Assembly (NCBI RefSeq): GCF_001584185.1
Contig: NZ_CP013234.1
Coordinates: 1,364,001 to 1,428,000, forward strand
Direction: 5' to 3'
DNA from: Collimonas pratensis
Lineage (GTDB): Bacteria > Pseudomonadota > Gammaproteobacteria > Burkholderiales > Burkholderiaceae_D
Length of the DNA: 64,000 nucleotides
Of this stretch, positions 18,071-27,753 are shown one piece after another. The notes under the pieces were generated by a model. The model was not told where the DNA came from. It made no database searches and was given only the letters and a program-made list of their open reading frames with translations. Positions within the stretch are counted from its first letter, which is position 1, and each line of letters begins with the position of its first letter. The translations under genes were made by a program, and so were the position numbers.

Positions 18071-19663
18071 ATGTCCGACTATCTGCTGGAAATGCAGGGC
18101 ATCGTCAAGGATTTCGGCGGCGTCCGTGCACTCGACGGCATAGACATCAAGGTCAAGGCCGGCGAATGCCTTGGTCTGTGCGGTGAAAATGGCGCCGGCA
18201 AATCGACGCTGATGAAAGTCCTGTCCGGCGTCTACCCGCGCGGCAGCTGGCAGGGTGAAATCCTGTGGCAGGGCCAGCCTCTGCAATCGCAATCGGTGCG
18301 CGATACGGAAGCGGCGGGCATCATTATCATCCACCAGGAACTGATGCTGGTGCAGGAACTGTCGGTGGCGGAAAACATCTTCATGGGCCACGAGATCACG
18401 CTGCCGGGCGGCCGCATGAACTATCCTGCCATGTATAAACGCGCCGGCGAACTGATGCGCGAACTGAAAATGCCTGACATGAATGTGGCGCTGCCGGTCA
18501 TGCAGTACGGCGGCGGCCACCAGCAGCTGGTGGAAATCGCCAAGGCGCTCAACAAGCAAGCCAGATTGCTGATCCTGGACGAGCCGTCGTCGTCGCTGAC
18601 GGCATCCGAGATTGCGGTGCTGCTGGACATCATCCGCGACCTCAAGGCCAAGGGCGTGGCCTGCGTCTACATCTCGCACAAGCTGGATGAAGTGGCCGCC
18701 GTCTGCGATACCGTGGCGGTGATCCGCGACGGCAAGCATATCGCCACCACCCCCATGCGCGAAATGAATGTCGACCAGATCATTACGCAGATGGTGGGCC
18801 GCGAAATCACCGCCATGTATCCCGATCAGGAACATGAGATCGGCGAAGTGATGTTTGAAGCGCGCAATGTGACCTGCTACGACGCTGACAATCCCGGTCG
18901 CAAGCGGGTCGATGATATTTCCTTCACGCTGCGCCGTGGCGAAATCCTTGGCGTCGCCGGCCTGGTCGGCGCCGGCCGTACGGAACTGGTGTCGGCCCTG
19001 TTTGGCGCCTATCCCGGCCGCAGCGAGGGCGAGGTCTGGCTGGACGGCGTCAAGGTCGATACCAGCTCGCCGCTGAAATCGATACGGCTGGGCCTGTGCA
19101 TGGTGCCGGAAGACCGCAAGCAGCACGGCATCGTACCGGACTTGAATGTCGGTCAGAACATCACGCTGACCGTGTTGCAGGATTTCTCGCGCCACGGTCG
19201 CATCGATGCGGAAGCCGAGCTGAAAACCATCCAGGGCGAGATCGGACGCCTGCAGCTGAAGACCGCCAGTCCCTTCCTGCCCATCACCAGCCTCTCCGGC
19301 GGCAACCAGCAAAAGGCGGTGCTGGCGAAAATGCTGCTGGCACGGCCCAAGGTGCTGATCCTGGACGAGCCGACGCGCGGCGTCGACGTCGGCGCCAAGG
19401 CCGAAATCTACCGCCTGATGGCGGAGCTAGCGCGGCAGGGCGTGGCGATCATCATGGTGTCGTCCGAACTGGCTGAAGTGCTGGGAGTATCCGACCGCGT
19501 GCTGGTGATCGGCGAAGGAAAGCTGCGCGGCAATTTCATCAACCAGGACCTGAGCCAGGAAACCGTGCTGGCGGCCGCCATCGACCAGTCGCCGCAGAAT
19601 CTGCCATCACAACGGACGTCACAGCCGGCAAACGCTGCCGGCAATCATCAGGAATCTCTATGA
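18071..19663 (+). CDS. xylG: D-xylose ABC transporter, ATP-binding protein
   Basis: 530 residues with two fused ABC domains, as in sugar importers of the RbsA/XylG class. The first domain has Walker [10 protein letters not shown] (about 38-46), a divergent signature (GGGHQQL) and Walker [11 protein letters not shown]. The second has a degenerate Walker A (GLVGAGRTE), signature LSGGNQQK and [13 protein letters not shown]. The block [10 protein letters not shown] is typical. It energises xylose import through XylH, overlaps xylH by 4 nt, and starts at an ATG preceded by GAGAGAGAAC. Confidence 0.95.
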   Translation: MSDYLLEMQGIVKDFGGVRALDGIDIKVKAGECLGLCGENGAGKSTLMKVLSGVYPRGSWQGEILWQGQPLQSQSVRDTEAAGIIIIHQELMLVQELSVAENIFMGHEITLPGGRMNYPAMYKRAGELMRELKMPDMNVALPVMQYGGGHQQLVEIAKALNKQARLLILDEPSSSLTASEIAVLLDIIRDLKAKGVACVYISHKLDEVAAVCDTVAVIRDGKHIATTPMREMNVDQIITQMVGREITAMYPDQEHEIGEVMFEARNVTCYDADNPGRKRVDDISFTLRRGEILGVAGLVGAGRTELVSALFGAYPGRSEGEVWLDGVKVDTSSPLKSIRLGLCMVPEDRKQHGIVPDLNVGQNITLTVLQDFSRHGRIDAEAELKTIQGEIGRLQLKTASPFLPITSLSGGNQQKAVLAKMLLARPKVLILDEPTRGVDVGAKAEIYRLMAELARQGVAIIMVSSELAEVLGVSDRVLVIGEGKLRGNFINQDLSQETVLAAAIDQSPQNLPSQRTSQPANAAGNHQESL

Positions 19664-20799
19664 GCTCCATCAACCTTAAGCAATTGTTCCGACAGTACAA
19701 GATCATGGCCTTGCTGATCGCCATCGCCCTGATCTGGGCTTTCTTCAGCTGGAAGACCGAAGGCGGCTTCGTCACGCCGCGCAACCTCTCCAACCTGCTG
19801 CGCCAGATGTCCATCACCGGCGTCCTTGCCTGCGGCATGGTGCTGGTAATTATCGCCGGCGAGATCGATCTATCGGTCGGCTCCATGCTCGGCCTGCTGG
19901 GCGGTGTCGCCGCCGTGCTGGACGTGACGCATCATCTGCCGCTGTCGCTCAACCTGTTGCTGGTGCTGCTGGCGGGGCTAGCGCTTGGTCTGTTCAACGG
20001 CTATCTCACGGCTTACATGCGGATTCCCTCGTTCATCGTCGGCCTCGGCGGCATGCTGGCGTTCCGCGGGATTTTGCTGGGCGTCACCGGCGGCCTGACC
20101 ATCGCGCCGGTGTCGAGCGAGATGGTGTACCTTGGCCAGGGTTATCTGCCGCCGCAGCTCGGCATCGCGCTCGGGATCGGCCTGTTTGCCCTGGCGCTGG
20201 TGCTGAGCTGGCGCCGCCGCAGCAATCGCCAGCAGCACGGCTTGCCGGTGCCGTCCGTGTGGCGCGACGCCGTGCGTGTGCTGCTGATCGGTGCGGTGCT
20301 GCTGGCTTTCGTGCGCACGCTGAACACTTACGACGGCATTCCCGTGCCGGTGCTGCTGCTGTTGGCCCTGCTGGGTCTGTTCAGCTATCTCACCACGCAA
20401 ACCGTATTCGGCCGCCGCATCTATTCGGTCGGCAGCAATATGGAAGCAACCCGCTTGTCGGGCGTGAACGTGCAGGCAGTCAAGCTGTGGGTGTTCGGCA
20501 TCATGGGCGTAATGTGCGCGCTGGCGGGGCTGGTCAATACAGCGCGGCTGGCGGCCGGCTCGCCTTCGGCCGGCAATATGGGCGAGCTGGATGCGATCGC
20601 CGCCTGCTTCATCGGCGGCACTTCCATGCGCGGCGGCTACGGCACGGTATACGGAGCCCTGATCGGCGCGCTGGTGATGGCCAGCCTCGACAACGGCATG
20701 TCGATGCTGGACGTCGATACCTACTGGCAGATGATCGTCAAGGGCGGCATCCTGATGCTGGCGGTGTGGGTGGATGTCAGTACCCGCGCCAGCCGCTGA
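19660..20799 (+). CDS. xylH: D-xylose ABC transporter, permease
   Basis: 379 residues, strongly hydrophobic, of the BPD_transp_2 permease family with about 10-12 helices. Blocks: [51 protein letters not shown] and the conserved [24 protein letters not shown]. It forms the inner-membrane channel for XylF/XylG. The start codon overlaps the xylG stop (4 nt), showing coupled translation. It is the last gene of the xylose unit, followed by a repeat that may also act as terminator. Confidence 0.95.
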   Translation: MSSINLKQLFRQYKIMALLIAIALIWAFFSWKTEGGFVTPRNLSNLLRQMSITGVLACGMVLVIIAGEIDLSVGSMLGLLGGVAAVLDVTHHLPLSLNLLLVLLAGLALGLFNGYLTAYMRIPSFIVGLGGMLAFRGILLGVTGGLTIAPVSSEMVYLGQGYLPPQLGIALGIGLFALALVLSWRRRSNRQQHGLPVPSVWRDAVRVLLIGAVLLAFVRTLNTYDGIPVPVLLLLALLGLFSYLTTQTVFGRRIYSVGSNMEATRLSGVNVQAVKLWVFGIMGVMCALAGLVNTARLAAGSPSAGNMGELDAIAACFIGGTSMRGGYGTVYGALIGALVMASLDNGMSMLDVDTYWQMIVKGGILMLAVWVDVSTRASR

Positions 20800-20827
20800 G
20801 TGCTCATCGCCGCAGAAAATGGACAGA

Positions 20828-20894
20828 GCCATCTGGGGTCAGAGTCGACTTTCGCGGTGTTTTTTCGCGAAAGTCGACTCTGACCCCACATGGC
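20828..20894. repeat. TGGGGTCAGAGT inverted repeat, copy 1
   Basis: Perfect 23-bp arms (20834-20856 and 20866-20888), beginning TGGGGTCAGAGTCGAC and ending in its complement, enclose a 9-nt loop. The match extends 6 bp further out with one mismatch. TGGGGTCAGAGT/ACTCTGACCCC termini are familiar from REP-like elements of proteobacteria, some moved by RAYT (Y1) transposases; no such gene is in this window. It also lies where the xyl operon should terminate. Confidence 0.85.
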
Positions 20895-20968
20895 GAATTC
20901 GGAGAAAGACAGAAAGCGTTGCATGGGATTTTTCCAAGCTGCGAGCATGTACTCCGTAGCCCGCTAAG

Positions 20969-21022
20969 TGGGGTCAGAGTGAGTTTTCCGCAAAAAGCCG
21001 CAGAAAGTTCACTCTGACCCCA
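20969..21022. repeat. TGGGGTCAGAGT inverted repeat, copy 2
   Basis: Arms 20969-20991 and 21000-21022 (20 of 23 bases complementary) begin TGGGGTCAGAGTGA. The flanks (CTCCGTAGCcCGCTAAg on the left, GTTAGCTGCGTG on the right) recur inverted around copy 3 at 32.7 kb, so the mobile unit is longer than the palindrome. It lies between the convergent xylH and baeR-like genes. Confidence 0.85.
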
Positions 21023-21074
21023 GTTAGCTGCGTGTATGGCGTGCGACAAAAACAGATGGTCTCGTCTGAAATTC

Positions 21075-21791
21075 TCAATGGGTCTCGATGATTTCAAACT
21101 TGTAGCCGACGCCATAGATGGCGTGGATGACGTTGCGATCCTCGAAAAAAGGTTCCAGCTTGCGCCGCAGGTTCTTGATGTGGCTGTCGACCGCGCGGTC
21201 GGTCACCGTACGGTAGTCGTCATGCAGCTTGTCCAGTAGCTGGTCGCGCGAGAAGACCCGCCCCGGCGCTGCTGCCAATGCTTTCAACAGCCGGTATTCC
21301 TGTGGCGTCAGGTTGAGCGTGACACCGTCGATGCTGGCGCTATTCAACTCATCGTTGATGTGTACGGCGGATGGCGCGGCGGTAGTGCCGCGCTGGCGCC
21401 GCCGCAGCATCGCCTTGACCCGCGCCACGATTTCGCGCGGACTGAAGGGGGTCTTGCAGATGTAATCGTCGGCGCCCAGCTCCAGTCCTTGCAGGCGGTC
21501 TTCCTCACCGATGCGGGCGCTCAGCATCAGGATCGGCACATCGCTGAACTCGCGCAGCTGGCGGCAGATCTGCCAGCCGTCGCAGCCCGGCAGCATGATG
21601 TCGAGCAGGATCAGGTCCGGCATCCGGCTGCGCACCTGCGGCAGGGCGTCGCGGCCGTCGCTGATCCAGCGCGAGGCATAGCCGGCGGCGGTCAGGTAGG
21701 TTTGCAGCAGTTCGGCCATTTTCGGTTCATCCTCGATGATCAGGATGTCTGCGCTGAGCGGGGCGGAGAACTTGAAATTATCGGTCGGCAT
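21075..21791 (-). CDS. baeR: BaeR-like response regulator
   Basis: 238 residues: a receiver domain (about 14-125; phosphoacceptor Asp in LILLDIMLPGCDG) and an OmpR/PhoB winged helix (about 145-235). DDYRTVTDRAVDSHIKNLRRKLE and GADDYICK..SPREIVARVK match BaeR closely. The receiver's conserved Lys-Pro pair reads K-T-P-F, one residue longer than the usual K-P-Y. It is 9 bp downstream of the kinase gene and forms an operon with it. It probably controls the divergent RND efflux operon. Confidence 0.88.
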   Translation of the reverse strand: MPTDNFKFSAPLSADILIIEDEPKMAELLQTYLTAAGYASRWISDGRDALPQVRSRMPDLILLDIMLPGCDGWQICRQLREFSDVPILMLSARIGEEDRLQGLELGADDYICKTPFSPREIVARVKAMLRRRQRGTTAAPSAVHINDELNSASIDGVTLNLTPQEYRLLKALAAAPGRVFSRDQLLDKLHDDYRTVTDRAVDSHIKNLRRKLEPFFEDRNVIHAIYGVGYKFEIIETH

Positions 21792-21800
21792 GGCGGCTAT

Positions 21801-23210
21801 TCAAATCAGGCTGACGGGCAGCCGAATGCTCAGGCGCAGGCCGCCGAGCGCGGAAGCGTCGGCGCTGATGCTGCCTTCATGCGCTTCGACGATGTGCTGG
21901 CAGATCGCCAGCCCGAGGCCGGCGCCGCCATGTGCCCGGTTGCGCGAGGCATCGGCGCGGAAAAACCGCTCGAACAAGCGCGGCAGCGCTTCCTCCGTGG
22001 TGCCGGGGGCGCTGTCGTCGAACAGCAGCAGCCAGTGCTGCTGTTCGCGCTTGCCTGTAATGTTCTGGCGGCCGCCGCTATCGGTGTAGCGCAGAGTGTT
22101 TTCCAGGATATTCTTGAACAGCTGTTGCAGACGGCCGGCGTCGGCATGCACCAGCATCGGCTGCTGCGGCAGGTCGATGGCGACCGCCAGACCGTGCTCG
22201 CGATAGATATCTTCGTAAGACTGCAGGCTGGCCCGCAGCAGCGCGCCGATATCGATATCGGCCTTGCGGTAAGTCAGCGCACCGGCATCGGCCAGCGACA
22301 ATTCGTATAGATCGTTGACCAGCTTGTTGAGCGTCGCCACTTCTGATTGCAAGGACCTGACGGTATCCATGCTGGTGTCCAGCAAGCCGTCTTCCATCGC
22401 TTCCAGCTGGCCGTTAAGTATGCCCAGAGGGGTGCGCAATTCATGCGAGACATCGGCCATGAAGTCGCGCCGCATTTTTTCATTGCGTTCCAGCGTCAGC
22501 GCCAGCTGGTTGAAATCGGCGGACAGGCGGCCAACCTCGTCCTGCGTCGCCACCTCGACCCGGGTGCTGTAGTCGCCGCCGGCCAGCCGGTGCGTGGCCT
22601 TGGTCAGGCGCGTCAGCGGCGACAGCAAGACATTGGCGATCTTGATGGCGATGAAACCAGTGAACAGGATCGAGGCCAGGCCGATCAGCAGGTGGGCCAG
22701 CAACTGCTTGTGCTGGAAGCGCTGGTCGATGGCCGTGATCACGCTCTCGAAAGGCGTCAGCGCCACCCAGCCGATGATGACGCCGTCACGCATCAACGGA
22801 CGCAGCAAGGCATCTGCCTGCATGCCGCGGAAGCCGATCACGAAGCGGCGCTCGGCATCGAGCAGGGTGAAGCGCAGGTGGGCGCCGGTCAGGTCGGAAC
22901 CGGAGGGCGCAGATTTCGACGAAGGCGCATCGGAACCGTACTCAGGGCGGGTGCTGCGCAGTACGGCATACCAGATGCCGGGATTGTCTTTCATGAATTG
23001 CCAATTGCCGTGTTCGCGATATGACTGCTCCAGGCGCGGCATCAGTTCATCCATCCGCTCCTGCGCCTGCTCGTTCAAGTAGCCGAGGAAATCGTGGGTG
23101 AAGCTGAGGCGCGCTACCACGCTCATGGCGATGATTACCGCTATCGCCATGGCCAGCATGGCGTAGAAAAGCTTGAGTCTGATGCTGGTTCCGGGCAGGT
23201 TGAGACGCAC
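21801..23210 (-). CDS. baeS: BaeS-like sensor histidine kinase
   Basis: 469 residues. Transmembrane helices at about 9-30 and 165-187 bracket a periplasmic sensor region, followed by HAMP (about 190-240), the HisKA H-box (ADVSHELRTPLG) and an HATPase domain (N-box FKNILENTLRYT, GxGLGLAICQHIVEAHEG). It should sense envelope stress or toxic compounds and phosphorylate the BaeR-like partner. Transcribed first in the pair, it is divergent from the RND efflux genes with 189 bp between. Confidence 0.9.
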   Translation of the reverse strand: MRLNLPGTSIRLKLFYAMLAMAIAVIIAMSVVARLSFTHDFLGYLNEQAQERMDELMPRLEQSYREHGNWQFMKDNPGIWYAVLRSTRPEYGSDAPSSKSAPSGSDLTGAHLRFTLLDAERRFVIGFRGMQADALLRPLMRDGVIIGWVALTPFESVITAIDQRFQHKQLLAHLLIGLASILFTGFIAIKIANVLLSPLTRLTKATHRLAGGDYSTRVEVATQDEVGRLSADFNQLALTLERNEKMRRDFMADVSHELRTPLGILNGQLEAMEDGLLDTSMDTVRSLQSEVATLNKLVNDLYELSLADAGALTYRKADIDIGALLRASLQSYEDIYREHGLAVAIDLPQQPMLVHADAGRLQQLFKNILENTLRYTDSGGRQNITGKREQQHWLLLFDDSAPGTTEEALPRLFERFFRADASRNRAHGGAGLGLAICQHIVEAHEGSISADASALGGLRLSIRLPVSLI

Positions 23211-23399
23211 GGCAAGATCCTTGGAGGCTAATCGATTTGCGGCTTAGGGTAGCAAGGAAAGCTGCTCTTGGGAAGATTTTCGAGGCTGCCCGTTTCTTCA
23301 TATTTCCTCCACATTTTGTTCTTACCATGGCAGATTCGATAAATTCCAAGATCGACGTCGTGTTCCTGCGCAAGTTGAAATACGGCTGCGATCCACGCC

Positions 23400-24596
23400 A
23401 TGCCGCCAAAAAAAACCTTGCTCACACTGATGCTGACCCCGTTGCTGGCTGCTGCCATGCTGGGCGCCTGCTCCAGATCCACCGATGCGCCGGCGCCAAA
23501 AGCAGTAGCCGAAGTCGGCATCGTCACCGTGAAACCGGAGCCGCAGTCGGTGTCGACAGAGTTGCCCGGACGCACCGTTGCCTATCTGACGGCGGATATC
23601 CGGCCGCAGATTGGCGGCATCATCCAGCGCCGCCTGTTTACCGAAGGCGCCGACGTCAGGCAGGGGCAGGCTTTATACCAGATTGATCCGGCCACCTATC
23701 AAGCCGCAGCCGACAGCGCCAGGGCTTCGCTGGCGAAAGCCGAAGCGACGCTGCGCGCTTCCAAGCTGAAAGCGGAGCGCTATGTCGAGTTGAACAAGAT
23801 TGATGCGGTCAGCAAGCAGGATAACGACGATGCACAAAGCGTGCTCAGTGAAAACCAGGCGGCGCTGGAAGTTGCGCGTGCAGCATTGAAGACTGCTGCC
23901 ATCAATCTGGAATTCACCCGCATCACGGCGCCGATCTCGGGCCGCATCGAAACCTCTACCGTCACGCCCGGGGCGCTGGTGGTGGCGCAGCAGAACGTCG
24001 CCTTGACCACCATACAAAAGATCGATCCGATCTATGTCGATGTGACGCAGTCCAGCGTCGACGTCTTGCGCATGCGGCGCGAACTGAGCAAGGGCAACAT
24101 CAAGGCGGTCGGCCGCGACGAAGCGCCGGTCAGGCTGGTGCTGGAAGACGGCAGCGTCTATGCACAGCCGGGCAAGCTGAAGTTCAGCGGCCTGAGCGTC
24201 AACACCGGCACCGGCATGATCACCTTGCGGGCGGAATTTCCGAACCCAGACGGCATGCTGTTACCAGGCATGTATGTCCGGGCGCAGCTGGAAGAGGCCG
24301 TCGATCAAGCCGCCATCCTGGTGCCGCAGAAAGCCGTCACGCGCGACGCCTTGGGCGCAGCCACGGCCCTGGTCCTGAACGATGCCGGCAAAGTCGAGCG
24401 GCGCGCGCTGACGGTGGGACGCGCTATCGGCAACCGCTGGTGGGTCAACGATGGCTTGAAGGCGGGCGACAAGGTGATCGTCGACGGCCTGCAGAAAATC
24501 AAGATCGGCGACAGCGTACGGGCAGTCGACATGAACGCGGTGCCTTCGAAAGCAGCGCCGCAGCCTGTGACATCGCCGCAGATCAGCGCGCGCTAA
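23400..24596 (+). CDS. RND efflux periplasmic adaptor (MFP) lipoprotein
   Basis: 398 residues. A lipoprotein signal (lipobox LGAC, Cys24) is followed by barrel-sandwich, alpha-hairpin and beta-barrel domains of the AcrA/MexA family: GRTVAYLTADIRPQIGGIIQRRLF, GQALYQIDPATYQ, FTRITAPISGRI and GMYVRAQLEEAV. It joins the inner-membrane pump to the outer-membrane channel. It is first gene of a tight three-gene operon (10-bp gap to the pump). Confidence 0.94.
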   Translation: MPPKKTLLTLMLTPLLAAAMLGACSRSTDAPAPKAVAEVGIVTVKPEPQSVSTELPGRTVAYLTADIRPQIGGIIQRRLFTEGADVRQGQALYQIDPATYQAAADSARASLAKAEATLRASKLKAERYVELNKIDAVSKQDNDDAQSVLSENQAALEVARAALKTAAINLEFTRITAPISGRIETSTVTPGALVVAQQNVALTTIQKIDPIYVDVTQSSVDVLRMRRELSKGNIKAVGRDEAPVRLVLEDGSVYAQPGKLKFSGLSVNTGTGMITLRAEFPNPDGMLLPGMYVRAQLEEAVDQAAILVPQKAVTRDALGAATALVLNDAGKVERRALTVGRAIGNRWWVNDGLKAGDKVIVDGLQKIKIGDSVRAVDMNAVPSKAAPQPVTSPQISAR

Positions 24597-24606
24597 GAGG
24601 AAGATC

Positions 24607-27600
24607 ATGGCGCATTTCTTTATCAATCGTCCCATCTTTGCCTGGGTCCTGGCCATCGTCATCATGCTGGCCGGTGCGATTTCCATCGTCTCGCTGTCGC
24701 TGGAGCAGTATCCCGACATCGCTCCGCCCAAGGTCAACATCCGCGCCAACTATGCCGGCGCCTCAGCCAAGACGCTGGAAGATTCGGTCACGCAGGTGAT
24801 CGAACAGCAAATGAAAGGGCTGGACAACCTGGAATACATGTCGGCCTCCAGCAGTTCTGCCGGCCGCACCAACATCACCCTGAATTTCAAGGCCGGCACC
24901 AATCCGGACGTGGCGCAGATGCAGGTGCAGAACAAGCTGCAGCAAGCCAGTTCGCGCCTGCCGCAAGCGGTGCAAAGCACCGGCGTGACGGTGACCAAGG
25001 CCGCCAGCGACACCTTGATGATCGTATCGCTGGTCTCGGCTGATCCCAAGGTCACCGGGGTGGATATCGGCGATTTCATCAGCAGCACCTTGACCGACCA
25101 GATCAGCCGGGTGGAAGGCGTCGGCGACGTTACCGCCTATGGCACCAACTACGCGATGCGCATCTGGCTCGATCCCGCTAAGCTGCTGAAGTATGCGCTG
25201 ATGCCGTCCGACATCAACCGTGCGCTGGAAGCCCAGAATGCGGAAATTTCGGCCGGCCAGCTGGGCGGCTTGCCGGCCGTCCAGGGGCAGCAGCTGAACG
25301 CTACCATTACTGCCCGCAGCAAGCTCAGTACGCCGGAGCAGTTTCGCCAGATTATCGTGAAAGCAGCCAGCGATGGCGCCGTGGTGCGGCTGCAGGACGT
25401 AGCGCGGGTGGAAATCGGCGCGGAAAGCTACGACGTCAAGGCCCAGCAGAACGGTCGGCATTCGGCTGCGCTGGCGGTGCAGCTGGCGTCTGGCGCCAAC
25501 GCCCTGGCCACCTCCAAGGCGGTGCTGGCCAAAATGCAGGAGCTGGAGCCGTATTTCCCGCCGGCGCTGAAGCTCAGCAGCACGGTCAGCTATGACACCA
25601 CGCCATTCGTGCGGGTCTCCATCAAGGAAGTGGTCAAAACCCTGCTGGAAGCTATCGTGCTGGTGGTGCTGATCATGTACCTGTTCCTGCAAAACCTGCG
25701 CGCCACCTTTATCCCGGCCATCACGGTACCGGTGGTCTTGCTCGGCACCTTCGGCATCCTTTCTCTGTTCGGCTATTCGATCAATACCTTGACCATGTTC
25801 GGCATGGTGCTGGCCATCGGCCTGTTGGTCGACGACGCCATCGTGGTGGTGGAAAACGTCGAACGCCTGATGGCGGAGCAGGCGCTCAGCGCCAAGGAAG
25901 CGACGCGCAAGGCCATGTCCGAGGTCAGCGGTGCGCTGGTCGGCATTGCGCTGGTGCTGTCCGGCGTGTTCATTCCGATGGCGTTTTTCGGCGGTTCCAC
26001 CGGCGTGATCTATCGCCAGTTTTCCATCACCATCGTGTCGGCCATGACGCTGTCGGTGCTGGTTGCCCTGACCCTGACGCCCGCCCTGTGCGCCACCATG
26101 CTCAAGCCGCACACCCATGGCCAGATGCCGCAGAAGGGCTTCTTCGGCTGGTTCAACCGCACTTTTGAGCGCAATGCACGGCGTTACCAGTCCGGTGTCG
26201 CCGGGATACTGGGGCGCGGCCGCCGCAGCCTGCTCACCTACGTGCTGATTGTCGCGGCGATGGCGGTCTGCCTGATGCGCTTGCCTACCTCTTTCCTGCC
26301 GGATGAAGACCAGGGCGTGCTGAACGCCCAGGTCCAGCTGCCGGTGGGCGCCACCGAGGAGCAGACCACGCAGGTCATGCGCACCGTGCAACAGTATTTC
26401 CTGAAGCAGCCGGAAGTGATCGACGCCTTGCTGTCGATTACCGGCTCCGGCTCTGGCGGCAATAGCCAGAACGTCGGACGCGCTTTCATCAAGCTGCAGG
26501 ATTGGGACAAACGCAAGGAAAAATCTCAGGGTGCGGCCGAGATTGCGCGCCGCGCCAACCGGGATCTGGCGAAGATACGCGACGCCAGGATTTTTGTGAC
26601 CTTGCCGCCGGCGGTGCGCGGCCTCGGCCAGAGTTCCGGCTTCGATGTACAGATGAAGGATGTCGGCGGCGTCGGCCATGACGCGCTGATGCAGGCGCGC
26701 GACGAGTTCATCGCCTTGGCCGGCAAGAGCGACAAGCTGGCCAACGTGCGCACCACCGGCCTCGACGATACGCCGCAGTTCCGCGTCGAGATCGACGACA
26801 GCAAGGCCGGTGCACTGAGCCTGAGCACGGCGGACATCAATTCCACCATGTCGACCGCGATGGGCGGCACTTATGTCAACGACTTCCTCAACAATGGCCG
26901 CGTCAAGCGCGTCTACGTGCAGGGCGATTCAGCGTCGCGCATGCAGGCGCATGACCTGGAGCAGTGGCACGTGCGCAATGCCGCCAGCCAGATGGTGCCG
27001 TTTTCTGCCTTCACCAGCGCCAGCTGGACTTACGGGCCATCCCTGCTGGAACGTTACAACGGCGTCTCGTCGTTTGAAATTGTCGGCGAACCGGCGCCAG
27101 GCGTCAGTTCTGGCGTGGCGATGCAGGAAGTGGAACGCATCATGGCGCAAATGCCGGCCGGGATAGGCTATGAATGGACCGGCCAGTCCTATCAGGAACG
27201 TTTGTCCGGCTCACAAGCGCCATTGCTGTATGCGGCATCCATCCTGTTCGTCTTCCTCTGCCTGGCGGCGCTGTATGAAAGCTGGTCGGTGCCGTTCGCG
27301 GTGATCCTGATCGTGCCGCTGGGGATCATCGGCACCGTGCTGCTGACCTCGGCCAGCGGCTTGTCCAACGATGTCTATTTCCAGGTCGGGCTGCTGACCA
27401 CGGTCGGTTTGTCCTGCAAGAACGCGATCCTGATTGTCGAGTTCGCCAAGCAGCTGCACGAATCCGGAAAATCCTTGCTGGACGCAACACTGGAAGCGGT
27501 GCATCTGCGCCTGCGGCCGATCCTGATGACTTCGCTGGCGTTCATGTTCGGCGTGCTGCCGCTGGCGCTTGCCAGCGGCGCCGGATCTGCCAGCCGGCGC

Positions 27601-27753
27601 GCCATCGGCACCGGCGTGCTGGGCGGGACCATATCGGCAACGCTGCTGGGGATTTTCTTTACGCCCCTGTTTTATTATCTGATCTGCCGCCTGATGCAGA
27701 AGCGCCGTAGCCAAGCGCCGGCGTCGGCAGAAGCACAAAAGGCGGGTGAATGA
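24607..27753 (+). CDS. RND (HAE1) multidrug efflux pump, inner-membrane subunit
   Basis: 1048 residues, the AcrB/MexB length. It is a proton-driven trimeric pump for hydrophobic or amphiphilic compounds. Features: 12 TM helices in the 1+5+1+5 arrangement, N-terminal FFINRPIFAWVLAIVIMLAG, the proton-relay pair in GLLVDDAIVVVENVERLM (two Asp), PTSFLPDEDQGV in the second porter part and GLSCKNAILIVEFAK in TM10-11. It is a single-gene pump, unlike the paired MdtB/MdtC usually linked with BaeSR. The stop overlaps the next gene start by 4 nt. Confidence 0.96.
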   Translation: MAHFFINRPIFAWVLAIVIMLAGAISIVSLSLEQYPDIAPPKVNIRANYAGASAKTLEDSVTQVIEQQMKGLDNLEYMSASSSSAGRTNITLNFKAGTNPDVAQMQVQNKLQQASSRLPQAVQSTGVTVTKAASDTLMIVSLVSADPKVTGVDIGDFISSTLTDQISRVEGVGDVTAYGTNYAMRIWLDPAKLLKYALMPSDINRALEAQNAEISAGQLGGLPAVQGQQLNATITARSKLSTPEQFRQIIVKAASDGAVVRLQDVARVEIGAESYDVKAQQNGRHSAALAVQLASGANALATSKAVLAKMQELEPYFPPALKLSSTVSYDTTPFVRVSIKEVVKTLLEAIVLVVLIMYLFLQNLRATFIPAITVPVVLLGTFGILSLFGYSINTLTMFGMVLAIGLLVDDAIVVVENVERLMAEQALSAKEATRKAMSEVSGALVGIALVLSGVFIPMAFFGGSTGVIYRQFSITIVSAMTLSVLVALTLTPALCATMLKPHTHGQMPQKGFFGWFNRTFERNARRYQSGVAGILGRGRRSLLTYVLIVAAMAVCLMRLPTSFLPDEDQGVLNAQVQLPVGATEEQTTQVMRTVQQYFLKQPEVIDALLSITGSGSGGNSQNVGRAFIKLQDWDKRKEKSQGAAEIARRANRDLAKIRDARIFVTLPPAVRGLGQSSGFDVQMKDVGGVGHDALMQARDEFIALAGKSDKLANVRTTGLDDTPQFRVEIDDSKAGALSLSTADINSTMSTAMGGTYVNDFLNNGRVKRVYVQGDSASRMQAHDLEQWHVRNAASQMVPFSAFTSASWTYGPSLLERYNGVSSFEIVGEPAPGVSSGVAMQEVERIMAQMPAGIGYEWTGQSYQERLSGSQAPLLYAASILFVFLCLAALYESWSVPFAVILIVPLGIIGTVLLTSASGLSNDVYFQVGLLTTVGLSCKNAILIVEFAKQLHESGKSLLDATLEAVHLRLRPILMTSLAFMFGVLPLALASGAGSASRRAIGTGVLGGTISATLLGIFFTPLFYYLICRLMQKRRSQAPASAEAQKAGE

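Noticed and set aside
21360..22310. Long open frame on the plus strand across the regulator/kinase genes
   Set aside because: Antisense shadow of the baeR-like and baeS-like genes in G+C-rich DNA; no RBS and no recognisable domain.
24763..26679. 638-codon open frame on the minus strand inside the RND pump gene
   Set aside because: Composition (His/Gln/Arg-rich, no domain) is typical of an antisense shadow of a G+C-rich gene.
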